From: Planctomycetota bacterium
GTDB lineage: Bacteria > Planctomycetota > UBA11346
Direction: 5' to 3'
Length of the DNA stretch: 40,404 nt
Assembly (NCBI GenBank): GCA_027859175.1
Contig: JAQIBG010000208.1
Location: 1-40,404 of the forward strand
Below, piece by piece: positions 26,301 through 34,200 of the stretch. The notes below the pieces were generated by a model, which did no database searches, was not told the origin of the DNA, and was given only the letters and a program-made list of their open reading frames with translations. A program made the position numbers and the translations under genes. Numbering within the stretch: position 1 is the stretch's first letter; the number at the start of each line of letters is the position of its first letter.

Positions 26301-26908
26301 ACAGCAACACCTCGAACGTTGTGCAGTTACGTGGCGTCGGTGGCTTCTATAGCGCTGCAGGCAATTGGTACCCCTTGCCACCTGTGATCATCCAGGGAAC
26401 GATGACACCGAATCTCGGCGGTGATCGTATCGAGGTCGAGCTCAAGAGTCTGACACTTGAGCTCCCGAATGGGCGCACCATCACCAAAGAGATCACAGGT
26501 ATCGTGGTCGATCAGGTGGATGGTGTCGCCGGCATGCTGGCCGAGTTTCACCGCAACTGGGAAAAGATTATGCCAGAGGCGGGGACGCTTGCGATCCTGC
26601 AGGGCGTCAGTTCAGGCCTAGCGGCCCAAGAAAGCACGGTCGAGGTAACCGGCCAGGGATCCACGATTGCGACGACTCAGTCGGGCTCAGCGGTTAGCCA
26701 AGGTGTGAGCGACGGCTTCCAGGCCGGTGTTGACCTCCTGAGCGAATACACCCGCAACTATCTGGACGCCATTTCGCCAACACTGGAGGCACCGAACGGT
26801 CAGCCGCTGACAGCGGTGTTGACCTCTGAGGTGACGTATCCGGAGTTAACGGCGGTGGACTGGAGCAGTCTCGCATCGCTGAGTACGGAGATTAATGATG
26901 GTTTCTGA
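23354..26908 (+). CDS. traB: TraB/VirB10-like channel protein with giant helical insertion
   Basis: The 1184-residue protein shows the VirB10 plan: a basic, Pro-rich cytoplasmic N-terminus (1-65), one membrane helix (about 68-93, LFVGAGIVVVALIAVAAIVA), a coiled coil (about 110-190, EAIAEQSNASEQRMNELVNRVEIAREADERR) and a C-terminal beta-barrel domain (about 948-1184) with LKIPVGSQLYVTLETGAVLPV, PVIIQGTMTPN, DRIEVELKSLTLELPNG and the IVVDQVDGVAGM strand. These match the TraB/TrbI strands 'IPAGS...', 'PVLLRL' and 'V.GYVVGEDG.AG'. VirB10-like proteins span both membranes and pass the ATPase signal to the outer-membrane pore. Between coiled coil and barrel lie roughly 750 residues, mostly helical and charged, without transmembrane segments; F TraB has only 475 residues in all. 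A Ser/Arg linker (APSSGRRSSGGPTPVRP) precedes the barrel. ATG 23354 follows a good GGAGGGG. Confidence 0.7.
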   Translation: MAIDPLDGRPLDDGQDKDENALTPPEGKKPVTGKGPGPKDGSGARERSRTTRMINNTKEAAKEKPRHFTGLFVGAGIVVVALIAVAAIVASRGQAAVTAPPPARFGYETSEDIDSKFATFMKTIESEMPELRNQVEAIAEQSNASEQRMNELVNRVEIAREADERRLKTALQEIRGMLEERGAQGSGNDQDLEGFIAVLRRQKDEGSGLTLSEARVRLEQWLRNAGFAGPNLASLRDRSLDQLGFLYVGDVAEEALSDEELAQLPDALRGVVRELAAHLETTGRSAGKVLFREEEALAWLRAKLGDTQVTGEQLKAAAYMARVRRENVTREQEEMLPELAQMRDRSGIAAGDLFRVEALVHRERKRWPLMTPGQHLSLTEALGHARKVDTKQRGTSAAPIKIADLEAINGAIRDAVRTAIGQGVRSQPDLLRRAQAAGLAKAEALDVNVVKSDLDRMVINAVANAVRATVAAEQGGSDEAGADTGGSARGNSQQQRSQAAPVQVPELRLGPIAVREAQVARYAWLVTTMAAERLEVDPNTPEGASALATAWSLAPVIGQAAWQSTLSNDGTLRDFTRQILVEMQQLISDGRSLGAISGPVRGIPEEHAGIVRGVMLGLTFADMSESGDPEATQTALKRTLKELRDKGVRLRAADLNNQQGYERVAMLITSLGGSVLPVVTTRVDMVAGVLSEQVIERQAALEQITLAGKDRAMQERLIRSLTDDLLLALPGVLVGLEDGRMPEDMLRRLVITGTNRWATASTAEVMLQGHGTELISDLLAAAADSDDVLPLIYGRMSSWIPDAIHETLEETRPEITDSTIGKVAADVKSRLKDGLEQELARGTIWGNLSSRVKSTTGSLDRAGQERALIHLSTRLEETTVKPLTLRRLDETSQALYAEVLDVIAGRISPRLGASERAPSSGRRSSGGPTPVRPAFQEVKDIGLPGLPIGSRTETINGDRVLKIPVGSQLYVTLETGAVLPVNNSNTSNVVQLRGVGGFYSAAGNWYPLPPVIIQGTMTPNLGGDRIEVELKSLTLELPNGRTITKEITGIVVDQVDGVAGMLAEFHRNWEKIMPEAGTLAILQGVSSGLAAQESTVEVTGQGSTIATTQSGSAVSQGVSDGFQAGVDLLSEYTRNYLDAISPTLEAPNGQPLTAVLTSEVTYPELTAVDWSSLASLSTEINDGF

Positions 26909-26948
26909 AGCGTTCAAACAGGCGAACCGTTGTGGTAAAGGAGCGCCC

Positions 26949-27626
26949 ATGCGCGCAATGCTCACAGGACTTATTGGCGCTAGCCTGCTTGCGAGCGGTT
27001 GCTCACGGGACCCGGTAACGACCGTACCAGGGCACTTACAGCCGGGTCCATCTATCGAAATTGCTGAACAGGCGATTGGTGGTGGCGGTGGTCGCAACGG
27101 AAGTACCTCGACCGTTGGGCGGGTGCCGGTGATTGCATGGGATGCCCCGAATGTACCGCTTATGGTCGACGGTGAAGTTGATCTCATCTACTTCCTTCCG
27201 ACCGAAAGCCGAGACGGTGAGGCATTACGCTTTGGGCACTACGCGGCCGTGAAGGTACGGGAGCAGTCGTTCACGGTGTCGCATCGGCACGCAACCAAGA
27301 GTTTGCTTAACCGCGAGGATGCCGACCGTATCCAACGGTATGGGATGATCCCCGATAGCGCACGGCTGGAGAAGCGTACGCCAACACAGCGTGGAAAACC
27401 ACTCTTGCCGTATGGTGAACAGACGCAGGAGACAACGCGCGTGTCGGTGGTGGAGGTGTCACCAACCGGGCAGGCCAACGTGGTCGGGACGGGTCGTGTG
27501 CAGATGCCGGCACCCGGATCGGCCGTTAACGGTCAGGATCCAACGACGGAGGCCGCGCTGCGGATGTTGGACCAGTTCAACCGCGCGCAGTCAGGCGCGA
27601 GTCAGAGTGGGGGGACTGGCGAATGA
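26949..27626 (+). CDS. TraV-like outer-membrane lipoprotein
   Basis: I place the start at ATG 26949, five bases after AAAGGAG (26937-26943); longer readings begin inside the end of the traB-like gene and would bury the signal. The 225-residue product has a lipoprotein signal (MRAMLTGLIGASLLASGC). A Gly-rich stretch follows (AIGGGGGRNGS), then a mainly beta and charged region and a Gln/Ser/Gly-rich tail. TraV of F is a lipoprotein of about 170 residues that anchors the TraK/TraB core in the outer membrane; it normally has extra cysteines, which are missing here. Its place between TraB and TraC is exactly that of traV. ATGA overlap with the ATPase gene behind it. Confidence 0.5.
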   Translation: MRAMLTGLIGASLLASGCSRDPVTTVPGHLQPGPSIEIAEQAIGGGGGRNGSTSTVGRVPVIAWDAPNVPLMVDGEVDLIYFLPTESRDGEALRFGHYAAVKVREQSFTVSHRHATKSLLNREDADRIQRYGMIPDSARLEKRTPTQRGKPLLPYGEQTQETTRVSVVEVSPTGQANVVGTGRVQMPAPGSAVNGQDPTTEAALRMLDQFNRAQSGASQSGGTGE

Positions 27627-30600
27627 CAGCACCCTTCGCGGACTTATTCCGGATCGTCAATGTTGACGATGATGGGATCTTTTGGCACTCGTCGGGTGCT
27701 GCCAGCTATGCGTGGCTGGCGCATCCGATCAGCGCCGAGCATTTGACGGGCGCGCAGCGCCATAGCATTGCAGACCGTCTCGGCCGCGCGATTGGACGCC
27801 TGCCATCCGGCGCGACGATCCAATTCATTCAGACCGCGGTGCGCAATATCGATTGGGCGTTAGCCGACTATCAACGCCAAGGTGGCTCCCATATGCCGTT
27901 GATGCGGCAGTATGAAAGCATGCGCGTCGCATCCTTTCAGGAATGGGCACGCGGTATGGAAGAAGCGGTCGGCACGACGACGGCCGCTAAAGACATCCAA
28001 GTCATGATTGTGCTCACCCTTTTTGAGCACCAAGACAAGGCAAGCATGGAGGTCGTGCGCGACTTTAAGGATGCGCTCAGCCGGCCATACCAAAGCCAAG
28101 AAGGGCTCTCACAGGTTGGAATGCTGCGTGCGCACACGCGCACTGAAGAAGCCATCATGGGACTCCGGCAAACGATGCTGAATCAAGTATCGATGCTGGA
28201 GGAAGTCTTTCACGCAGTGCGGATGCCGTGCATCCAAGCACAGAGCGATACCTTCGTGCGTTTCGTGCGGACGATGATCCATCCCAATACAGGGCCGCGT
28301 GAACCAGTCGTCGTGGACGCATCCCTGTATCTGCCCGAGTTGATCTGTCGGACGACCATTGAGACGGATAGTCGCGGCAAGTTCCTTGTGAGCGATGATG
28401 TCCACCAGGGCATGCTCACCGCCGAGAGCTGGCCACGCGACAACCTCTATGCCGGCATGTTGTCGCTAACGAACCAGAACCTCGATAATGAGTTGGCTCC
28501 GATCGATCTGATGCGGGATGCCGTGATCTGCCTTAACTGTCGTGTGGTTGATCGGCAGGAAGCGCTTGAGTGGGTCGATGAGCGCGAACGTTTAGCGTCT
28601 GGCGATACCGACCGCACGGAAAACCGCGAAGTGTTCGCTGATATTGAGGCGTGCCGGCACTGGGTGAAAACCCAGAATAGGCGAATGGTTGACGTGGAGC
28701 TCTCAGTTAAAGTCGTGGGCGAAGACGCAGCCAGCTGTGCGGACAACATGGTCAAGGCGCAGAGCTATTTCCAGGCTTTGGAATTCGGCATGCGCATTGA
28801 GGACCATGATGCGCTGACGATCTGGGCCGAGCAGTTGCCAGGGGGCTATCAACGAAACGCGTCCGCTGATAGTGGGTATCGCGCGCGTCGCCGCCTGGAT
28901 ATCGCAGCCGGTGCCCTGGCACCCATCTACCAAAGCGGGCGCGGAACGCGGCGCTTTGTGCACATGTGCTTTAATGAGCACTTTGAGCCATTTGCGTTTA
29001 ACCAATTCGACCACCCCCGCGCCTTTAACCTGGCTGTCGTCGCGGAGTCGGGTGGTGGGAAGTCACAACGGATCACGGATATCATTACTGATCACATGCG
29101 CGCACCTAATGCGTGGACGTCGATCGTTGACTTCGGCGGTAGTTTTGTGCCGACGATGGCGCTGTTTGATCAAGAAGGATTGGATGTTCGCCTCTCACTG
29201 AAGCGTCGCGAACCCATGAATGTGTTTGCCGGCCCGGGTGACGTGTGCATTCCGATGCTTTTGGACTGGTTACCAGGACTCGCCTTGGCAGAGGGCGAGC
29301 ACCTGGCTCCGACGACGGTGGCTAAAATTGAAGGCGCGTTGCGGAGCGCTTACAAAAGTAAGCTGAAACGGAACGTCGAGTTCTATAGCGATGAGGACCT
29401 TCTAGAGCAAACGCGCGGGGCCTTCCCGACCAATGTCCGAAAGCGTTTCTCGATCGCGTGCTTGAATGAAGAACAGCAGACCTACGTGGCTGACCTTTTG
29501 CGCGGCGATGAAGTGGCGGTACCACGATTCCAGGTCTATTACGTCATGCGGCTGCGCAAATACACCAGCAAGCACAACGTTGTTGTCGACGTGCGATCGC
29601 TGGGCGATATCGACCGCGAGATTCTCGAGCGCTTGCGCGCTGAGTTTGCGTATGTTGAGGAGGTCGAAGGCGAAGCCTACGTGCTGTCAACAGAGCGAAC
29701 GATGGCCGATACGTTGGGGCGTCAAGGTTGGGTCATCGAGGTCGATGACGACTGCCAGTTGGTCGAAGCCGAGCGCCAGGAGGACTATGAAGCCCTGATC
29801 AAGGCCGGCGTCTCTGTGATCTATGATGATGACTACATGGAGGAAAACCGGGAGCGCATTACGATTGACCTTGCCGCACGGTTTGGGCGCAACCATGCCC
29901 AACTGGAAGAATTCATCGCCCACGATCTCAGGCAAATTGATGCCCGAGAGTATTGGGACGTGTTGGTTGGTTTTGTGGACGTTCAGGATGAGGTGATATT
30001 TTCGGACTTTATTCGCGAAGCGAAGAACACACAGGATCCAGAGTTGCTCGGCTTTATCGAGCGCTTGGGTCTCTGGTATGGCGAAGGCGCCTATGCCGAA
30101 TTCTTTGACCGCCGTGGCGGTCCGGATGTTGGCGAGTACGCTATTCTCAACTTCGATTTCAAGCCAATCTTTAAGGCGCAGAAAGCGTTTGTCATCGCTA
30201 TGTTGGGCGCGGTATTGACCCGTATTCTCGTGTTCTGCGACTCATACTTTACGATGAACCTGCGCAAGATGATCGTAGTCGATGAATTCCAGCAATTCCG
30301 CACGCTGGGGCCGACGATCGAAAAGTTCATGCACACGGTCACACTGCAAGCGCGCAAGAGTGGGTACGGCGCGACGGTCGGGACGCAAAAGTTTGAGCAC
30401 CTCAAAGAAGCGAACCTGATCGATCAGTTCCAACACTTCCTCATTGGCGGTCAGTTGCCGAGTTCTCATGCGATTATGCGCAAGGAGCTCGATCTTAACG
30501 ACGAGCAATTGTACGTGGCCAGTAAGGCCCAACTGAGACCAGGCAAGTACAGCGACTTTCTCTTGTACATCCCGGCTACCGGCGTGTGCGACATCACGCG

Positions 30601-30793
30601 CAGTGTACCGACCGCATTCGAGTTGTGGTTGCGCACGACGTACGGACCGGAGCGCGAGATGCGCAACGAAAAGGCACTCTTTTATCAACGGGAAATGGGA
30701 TATTCGCCTGCGAAGGCGATTATCATGGCATGTAAGGACCTCGCAGAAGAGCACCCGCGTGGCCTGCGGCCCAAGGAAGGCGTATCGATATGA
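27623..30793 (+). CDS. traC: TraC/VirB4-family conjugation ATPase
   Basis: The 1056-residue protein is the motor ATPase for pilus assembly. Walker A is AESGGGKS at residues 474-481, preceded by NLAVVAESG; Walker B is MIVVDEFQQF, with D887 and E888. The N-terminal half (about 1-440) has the TraC_F-like fold features (SSGAASYAWLAHPI near residue 25; DIQVMIVLTLFEH near 120; VDVELSVKVVGEDA near 355). After Walker B, ARKSGYGATVGTQKFEHL and the final KELDLNDEQ region match the sensor and C-terminal parts of the VirB4 family. Members are usually about 800-900 residues; extra sequence lies between Walker A and B (about 560-790). It would act on the cytoplasmic face of the inner membrane. ATG 27623 overlaps the TraV-like stop (ATGA). 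Confidence 0.85.
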   Translation: MTAPFADLFRIVNVDDDGIFWHSSGAASYAWLAHPISAEHLTGAQRHSIADRLGRAIGRLPSGATIQFIQTAVRNIDWALADYQRQGGSHMPLMRQYESMRVASFQEWARGMEEAVGTTTAAKDIQVMIVLTLFEHQDKASMEVVRDFKDALSRPYQSQEGLSQVGMLRAHTRTEEAIMGLRQTMLNQVSMLEEVFHAVRMPCIQAQSDTFVRFVRTMIHPNTGPREPVVVDASLYLPELICRTTIETDSRGKFLVSDDVHQGMLTAESWPRDNLYAGMLSLTNQNLDNELAPIDLMRDAVICLNCRVVDRQEALEWVDERERLASGDTDRTENREVFADIEACRHWVKTQNRRMVDVELSVKVVGEDAASCADNMVKAQSYFQALEFGMRIEDHDALTIWAEQLPGGYQRNASADSGYRARRRLDIAAGALAPIYQSGRGTRRFVHMCFNEHFEPFAFNQFDHPRAFNLAVVAESGGGKSQRITDIITDHMRAPNAWTSIVDFGGSFVPTMALFDQEGLDVRLSLKRREPMNVFAGPGDVCIPMLLDWLPGLALAEGEHLAPTTVAKIEGALRSAYKSKLKRNVEFYSDEDLLEQTRGAFPTNVRKRFSIACLNEEQQTYVADLLRGDEVAVPRFQVYYVMRLRKYTSKHNVVVDVRSLGDIDREILERLRAEFAYVEEVEGEAYVLSTERTMADTLGRQGWVIEVDDDCQLVEAERQEDYEALIKAGVSVIYDDDYMEENRERITIDLAARFGRNHAQLEEFIAHDLRQIDAREYWDVLVGFVDVQDEVIFSDFIREAKNTQDPELLGFIERLGLWYGEGAYAEFFDRRGGPDVGEYAILNFDFKPIFKAQKAFVIAMLGAVLTRILVFCDSYFTMNLRKMIVVDEFQQFRTLGPTIEKFMHTVTLQARKSGYGATVGTQKFEHLKEANLIDQFQHFLIGGQLPSSHAIMRKELDLNDEQLYVASKAQLRPGKYSDFLLYIPATGVCDITRSVPTAFELWLRTTYGPEREMRNEKALFYQREMGYSPAKAIIMACKDLAEEHPRGLRPKEGVSI

Positions 30794-31143
30794 AAACAAT
30801 ACTCTTAGGTTTTGTGATCGTGGCAGTCGTACTCGGCACGGGGTGCCAAGCACATCGTGGGGCTGATGATCGGGTTACCGATGATGACCTGGTGCTGCGC
30901 GAGGAGACGCGCGGGCCTGCCTACGCGGTCGTCGCGCTACGCGAGGTCGATCGGGCACGGTTAAGCGGCAACGTGGTAATTCTCACGAGTGGCAGCGAAC
31001 CGGTCTATGTGCGGTCAACGGCGATTCACGCGGTGGCCACCGAGGATGCCCGCAATCAACTCGGCCATGAAGAAGAATTGCTGCGCTCCATTAAAGAGTT
31101 GCGTGACTCGGTCCAGGAGCAGCAGGCGGGAGCGCCAGAGTGA
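30790..31143 (+). CDS. Small probable lipoprotein
   Basis: The 117-residue product has a hydrophobic leader ending in LGTGC, a somewhat atypical lipobox (Gly at -3). A charged region follows, then a strand-like section (GNVVILTSGSEPVYVRSTAIHAVA) and a C-terminal coiled-coil-like helix (HEEELLRSIKELRDSVQEQQ). ATG overlaps the end of traC and its stop overlaps the next GTG, so it belongs to the operon. No family recognised; with the next gene it forms a pair of small envelope lipoproteins between traC and traD. Confidence 0.55.
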   Translation: MKTILLGFVIVAVVLGTGCQAHRGADDRVTDDDLVLREETRGPAYAVVALREVDRARLSGNVVILTSGSEPVYVRSTAIHAVATEDARNQLGHEEELLRSIKELRDSVQEQQAGAPE

Positions 31144-31514
31144 GAGCTCTCGTGTTTTCCCTTGCCGTCGTTGCATTGCTGGCCGCAGGGTGCGGTCAAG
31201 TTGAACGACCGCGCGCCGAACGCTTAATCAGCGACCCAGAGCATGATCACGCCGAAGAGGTCGCGACCAAGCTGGCCATTTTACACGCGGCGCATGACGA
31301 GCCTATGCTACCGGTTCCGGATGGGCACACCGGTATCGATGGGAAGCTGGTGGTCACGTATGTGGACCTAGCGCGACAAGCAGCCATGGCGAAAGACTGG
31401 GCGACGGCCGACGCGGCCTTGGCCAAGGCGCAACTATTGCTGGAAGGGCGTATCGCCAAACAGCAAGCGGTGGTCCACCTCATGACGCTGTCGATCGACG
31501 GAGACGAGCCATGA
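31140..31514 (+). CDS. Small lipoprotein
   Basis: Starting at GTG 31140 in a GTGA overlap, the 124-residue protein has a good lipobox (LVFSLAVVALLAAGC). The mature part is helical and Ala-rich (VDLARQAAMAKDWATADAALAKAQLLLEGR), resembling one helix-turn-helix repeat of TPR type. Function unknown. It could act as a pilotin-like or entry-exclusion lipoprotein, which conjugative elements often encode, but nothing in the sequence proves either. Confidence 0.55.
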   Translation: MRALVFSLAVVALLAAGCGQVERPRAERLISDPEHDHAEEVATKLAILHAAHDEPMLPVPDGHTGIDGKLVVTYVDLARQAAMAKDWATADAALAKAQLLLEGRIAKQQAVVHLMTLSIDGDEP

Positions 31515-31825
31515 CGATCCTTGCGAAGTGGGCAAAACATACGGCGATTGTCTTCGCCTTTCTGTTGGCTAGTGGTTTTTTAGCGGCGCTGTGGCGCGGA
31601 CTGGATCTGTGGGAGCGCACGGTGCAAGGCGATGCGGTGCGGGTCCAGATTGAGATGGAGCGGCATCAAGTGTGGCAGCGCATGGTGCAACAGGGGATGA
31701 TGGGACCGGCTGAGTTGACCGCGCAGGGTCAGGCCGTCGAAAGGGACGTCCTGCAGCAGGCAGGAAGAGTGCCGGAATCGTTTGAGGTCCCAGCGTCTGT
31801 TGGGGCCGGTGGTGCCCCTCAATGA
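31511..31825 (+). CDS. Small membrane-anchored protein
   Basis: The 104-residue protein has one N-terminal membrane helix (about residues 10-30, TAIVFAFLLASGFLAALWRGL) and a helical, Gln/Met/Glu-rich remainder (VRVQIEMERHQVWQRMVQQGMMGP). It is coupled by 4-base overlaps to the genes on both sides. No known family; size and topology would allow an inner-membrane periplasmic accessory or an entry-exclusion factor. Confidence 0.5.
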   Translation: MTILAKWAKHTAIVFAFLLASGFLAALWRGLDLWERTVQGDAVRVQIEMERHQVWQRMVQQGMMGPAELTAQGQAVERDVLQQAGRVPESFEVPASVGAGGAPQ

Positions 31826-32586
31826 GCGACTCGGTCGCGGTTCCTGTTACGGTTGGCACGGTGCTGAAGGGCGTTGTGGTCGACTACCAGGGGGAAGACC
31901 TGGTCGCGATTACCATCGCCGAGACGGGCGTCACGGTTCCGGCGCAAGCGTCGGGTTTAGTGATCCCGCCAGGGAATGAGCGCGCGGTTCGCGAGCGTCG
32001 CTGGGATGCCCTCATGGCGTCTCAGGGACGTGTTGACGCGGTTGTGCTTGGCTGGCATCAGGGCCTAGCGCAAGTCTTACTGCGCGACGACCACGGGCAC
32101 GTGATCGACGCGGATGCCGTTGAGCTCGGGATCGCGACACCACTCGGCATAAGTCTGCGGTCGGATGTTAAAGGGCACAAGGAGCTGATACAGGCAGTGA
32201 TGGTCGCAGCCCGGCGCAGCGCGGGCCTGTGGGCAGACAAGGACGTTGCTGAAGCGACCTGGGAGACGGTCGGCTCACAGATGCCACCAGGTGCGATGGA
32301 CCGCATCCGGCCGGCGTGGTTTGAAGATCACCCAATTCTGACCTTGTGCATGATTGGAGTGGTCGTGATCGCACTTTGGGTTCGCGCACAGTCGATGCGC
32401 GTCGCTACGGCGGGCGCGGAAGCCTCAGAAGAAGAGCGTGGCAAGATTCGCAAGACGCTTGAATGGGTCATGCGTGCGCACGGGCAGTTTATCCTCCCGC
32501 GCCCCCCGGTGGCGCAGTCTCAAGATCCATTAGATCAGCGCGAAGAAACAGGTGCCGAAGCCGGCCCGCAAAAGGGAAAGCAGTAA
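31822..32586 (+). CDS. Membrane protein with beta-rich N-terminus, unknown function
   Basis: The 254-residue protein has no signal peptide. Residues 1-95 are strand-rich with two similar runs (GTVLKGVVVDYQGEDLVAITI and GRVDAVVLGWHQGLAQVLLRD), loosely like S1/OB-type barrels. One membrane helix lies near residues 172-190 (ILTLCMIGVVVIALWVRA). The C-terminal 60 residues are charged, with Pro/Gln/Glu-rich ends. The ATGA overlap with the previous gene shows operon membership. No function can be assigned. Confidence 0.45.
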   Translation: MSDSVAVPVTVGTVLKGVVVDYQGEDLVAITIAETGVTVPAQASGLVIPPGNERAVRERRWDALMASQGRVDAVVLGWHQGLAQVLLRDDHGHVIDADAVELGIATPLGISLRSDVKGHKELIQAVMVAARRSAGLWADKDVAEATWETVGSQMPPGAMDRIRPAWFEDHPILTLCMIGVVVIALWVRAQSMRVATAGAEASEEERGKIRKTLEWVMRAHGQFILPRPPVAQSQDPLDQREETGAEAGPQKGKQ

Positions 32587-32593
32587 GGACGAG

Positions 32594-33550
32594 ATGGTTA
32601 TTAAATCGGTGACGGCATTGATAACAGGAACACTCTGTGCGGTAACGGTCGGCCTGCCAGCCGTGGATTACGTACTCCCGCGCAATCAGACCAAAAAACG
32701 CGAGGCCTATCTGGACATCCGCAGCATCGCGGCCGATGTCGCCTCGCCGATGACGCGCACCCAGCCGGGCACAAGCGTACGCGGCAACGGTACGCTGAGC
32801 ATCCTCTATGACAATGAACGGCTCTATCGTGAAGAGGTCGTGCCGGCAGCGAATCGCGACGAAGGAACGCAGCACACGTTAGCAGCACGCTTACGCCTGC
32901 GTATCACCGGCTCCTGGTCGACGGAGGTAGCGGTTCGGGGCATCATAGCGAAAGCTTACGATGGCGCAGATATCAGTACGCTCGATTCCCTGGCGATTTA
33001 TCAACTCTACGATCAACGGTATCGCGGTGCGAACCTGGTCATGGGGCTTGGGTGGCCAGTCGGTCGCGGGAAACCGCTGAGCGAAGGGCATTCGGTTGAC
33101 GAAGTGCGGCCCGATGCAGTCGTGGGCCTCCGCATGACAGAACACGCGTATTTCAACGTGTTCCATCTGAACATCAACGGACGCTACGGCGATTCGATCG
33201 TCTACGTCACTGATCGGGATCGCCCCGTTGATGATGGCCCCGGCATCTTGGAAGGCGAGTGGGTTGGGGACCGCCTGCGGTTAAACGCGAGCTTCGGGTG
33301 GACCTGGCGTCCGATCTGGTGGTATCGGGTCGGTGCCGAAGCGGAGGCGACGATGGATTGGCTGTACGGCGTTAAGGGGAGTGAAAATCAGGAACTGCGA
33401 GACCGGCGCTTCCGCATCGAGCTGTTCCAAGAGTTCACCTGGTCGCCGAATGCGTCATTCGTCGCAGCGGTGGGCGTTGACCCCGATACGCTTAAGGAGC
33501 TTGAGGAGCATGCAATCCTTGGTTCGGCTGGCCTGGTTCTGCGTTTCTAA
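32594..33550 (+). CDS. Probable outer-membrane beta-barrel protein
   Basis: I choose ATG 32594, four bases after AAGGA; the longer reading from 32552 begins inside the previous gene and would place a basic stretch before the signal. The 318-residue product has an N-terminal hydrophobic leader (VTALITGTLCAVTVGLPA). It then shows alternating-residue strands rich in aromatic and charged residues (HTLAARLRLRITGSWSTEVAVRG, YFNVFHLNINGRYG, WRPIWWYRVGAEAEATMDW, RRFRIELFQEFTW) and ends with GSAGLVLRF. A terminal Phe after such a strand is the hallmark of proteins assembled by the BAM complex. It may be a pore, receptor or exclusion factor; classic F-type clusters do not carry a barrel protein between traC and traD. 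Confidence 0.55.
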   Translation: MVIKSVTALITGTLCAVTVGLPAVDYVLPRNQTKKREAYLDIRSIAADVASPMTRTQPGTSVRGNGTLSILYDNERLYREEVVPAANRDEGTQHTLAARLRLRITGSWSTEVAVRGIIAKAYDGADISTLDSLAIYQLYDQRYRGANLVMGLGWPVGRGKPLSEGHSVDEVRPDAVVGLRMTEHAYFNVFHLNINGRYGDSIVYVTDRDRPVDDGPGILEGEWVGDRLRLNASFGWTWRPIWWYRVGAEAEATMDWLYGVKGSENQELRDRRFRIELFQEFTWSPNASFVAAVGVDPDTLKELEEHAILGSAGLVLRF

Positions 33551-33552
33551 AG

Positions 33553-34200
33553 ATGTTCGGTCTTCTCGCGCGCTTAGTGGTGTTTTTTCTTTGGGTCACC
33601 ATGGTGTCAGCCTTGGTTGCAGTCCTGACCGCTGGTTTCACCAGCGTCGAGCGTATTGACCAGGCGTATGTGCGCGAAGTGCGCGCCATGCGCTGGCTGG
33701 GGCCAGGCGTCAGCGAAGAGAAGCGCATAGGCCCGGAGCGCCGGGGCCTTGCGGCCGGCAACTGGATTGCCGACCAAATCGATGCGATCGCCCTGCCCAA
33801 CGGCGGGAGCCGCTTGGGCGACGGTGTTCGTGAGGGCGTCCGTCGTACAGGGCTCCGAGCGTGGTGGCAACGTCAACGCCCGCATGTGAATGCGTTCCTC
33901 CCCACGCTGGTCATGCGCCTTGAAGCATTTTTCGTGTCGATGGCCTTGGCCTGTCCCCTATTGATCAGTTGCTATTTCGTTGGTGAGTTTCTCGGGCGCA
34001 AAGCGATGGCAGCCGGCGAGCTCAAACGGGAGAGTACCGTGAATGCGTGGAAATGGGGGTTCCGTAGCGTGGTCCAAGCGATGGCGATTGCGGCAGGCTT
34101 GGTGGTCGCACCGCCTGTTGCCTGGTGGATTGTGCCAGGGATTGCGGTGCTGGGTCTCTGCGCGGTACAGGTGCGACGGTACTTCCCGGAGATCGTGTGA
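33553..34200 (+). CDS. DUF4400-like inner-membrane protein next to traD
   Basis: The 215-residue protein has membrane helices at about residues 5-30 (LARLVVFFLWVTMVSALVAVLTAGF), 121-148 (LVMRLEAFFVSMALACPLLISCYFVGEFL) and two near 170-205 (VVQAMAIAAGLVVAPPVAWWIVPGIAVLGLCAV). This layout, the basic segment before the third helix (KRESTVNAWKW) and the place directly beside the coupling protein gene fit the DUF4400 / integrative-conjugative-element membrane protein family, which is often encoded next to traD. The match is by layout more than by residues. Its TGA shares a base with the ATG of traD (TGATG), so the two products are probably made together. Confidence 0.45.
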   Translation: MFGLLARLVVFFLWVTMVSALVAVLTAGFTSVERIDQAYVREVRAMRWLGPGVSEEKRIGPERRGLAAGNWIADQIDAIALPNGGSRLGDGVREGVRRTGLRAWWQRQRPHVNAFLPTLVMRLEAFFVSMALACPLLISCYFVGEFLGRKAMAAGELKRESTVNAWKWGFRSVVQAMAIAAGLVVAPPVAWWIVPGIAVLGLCAVQVRRYFPEIV

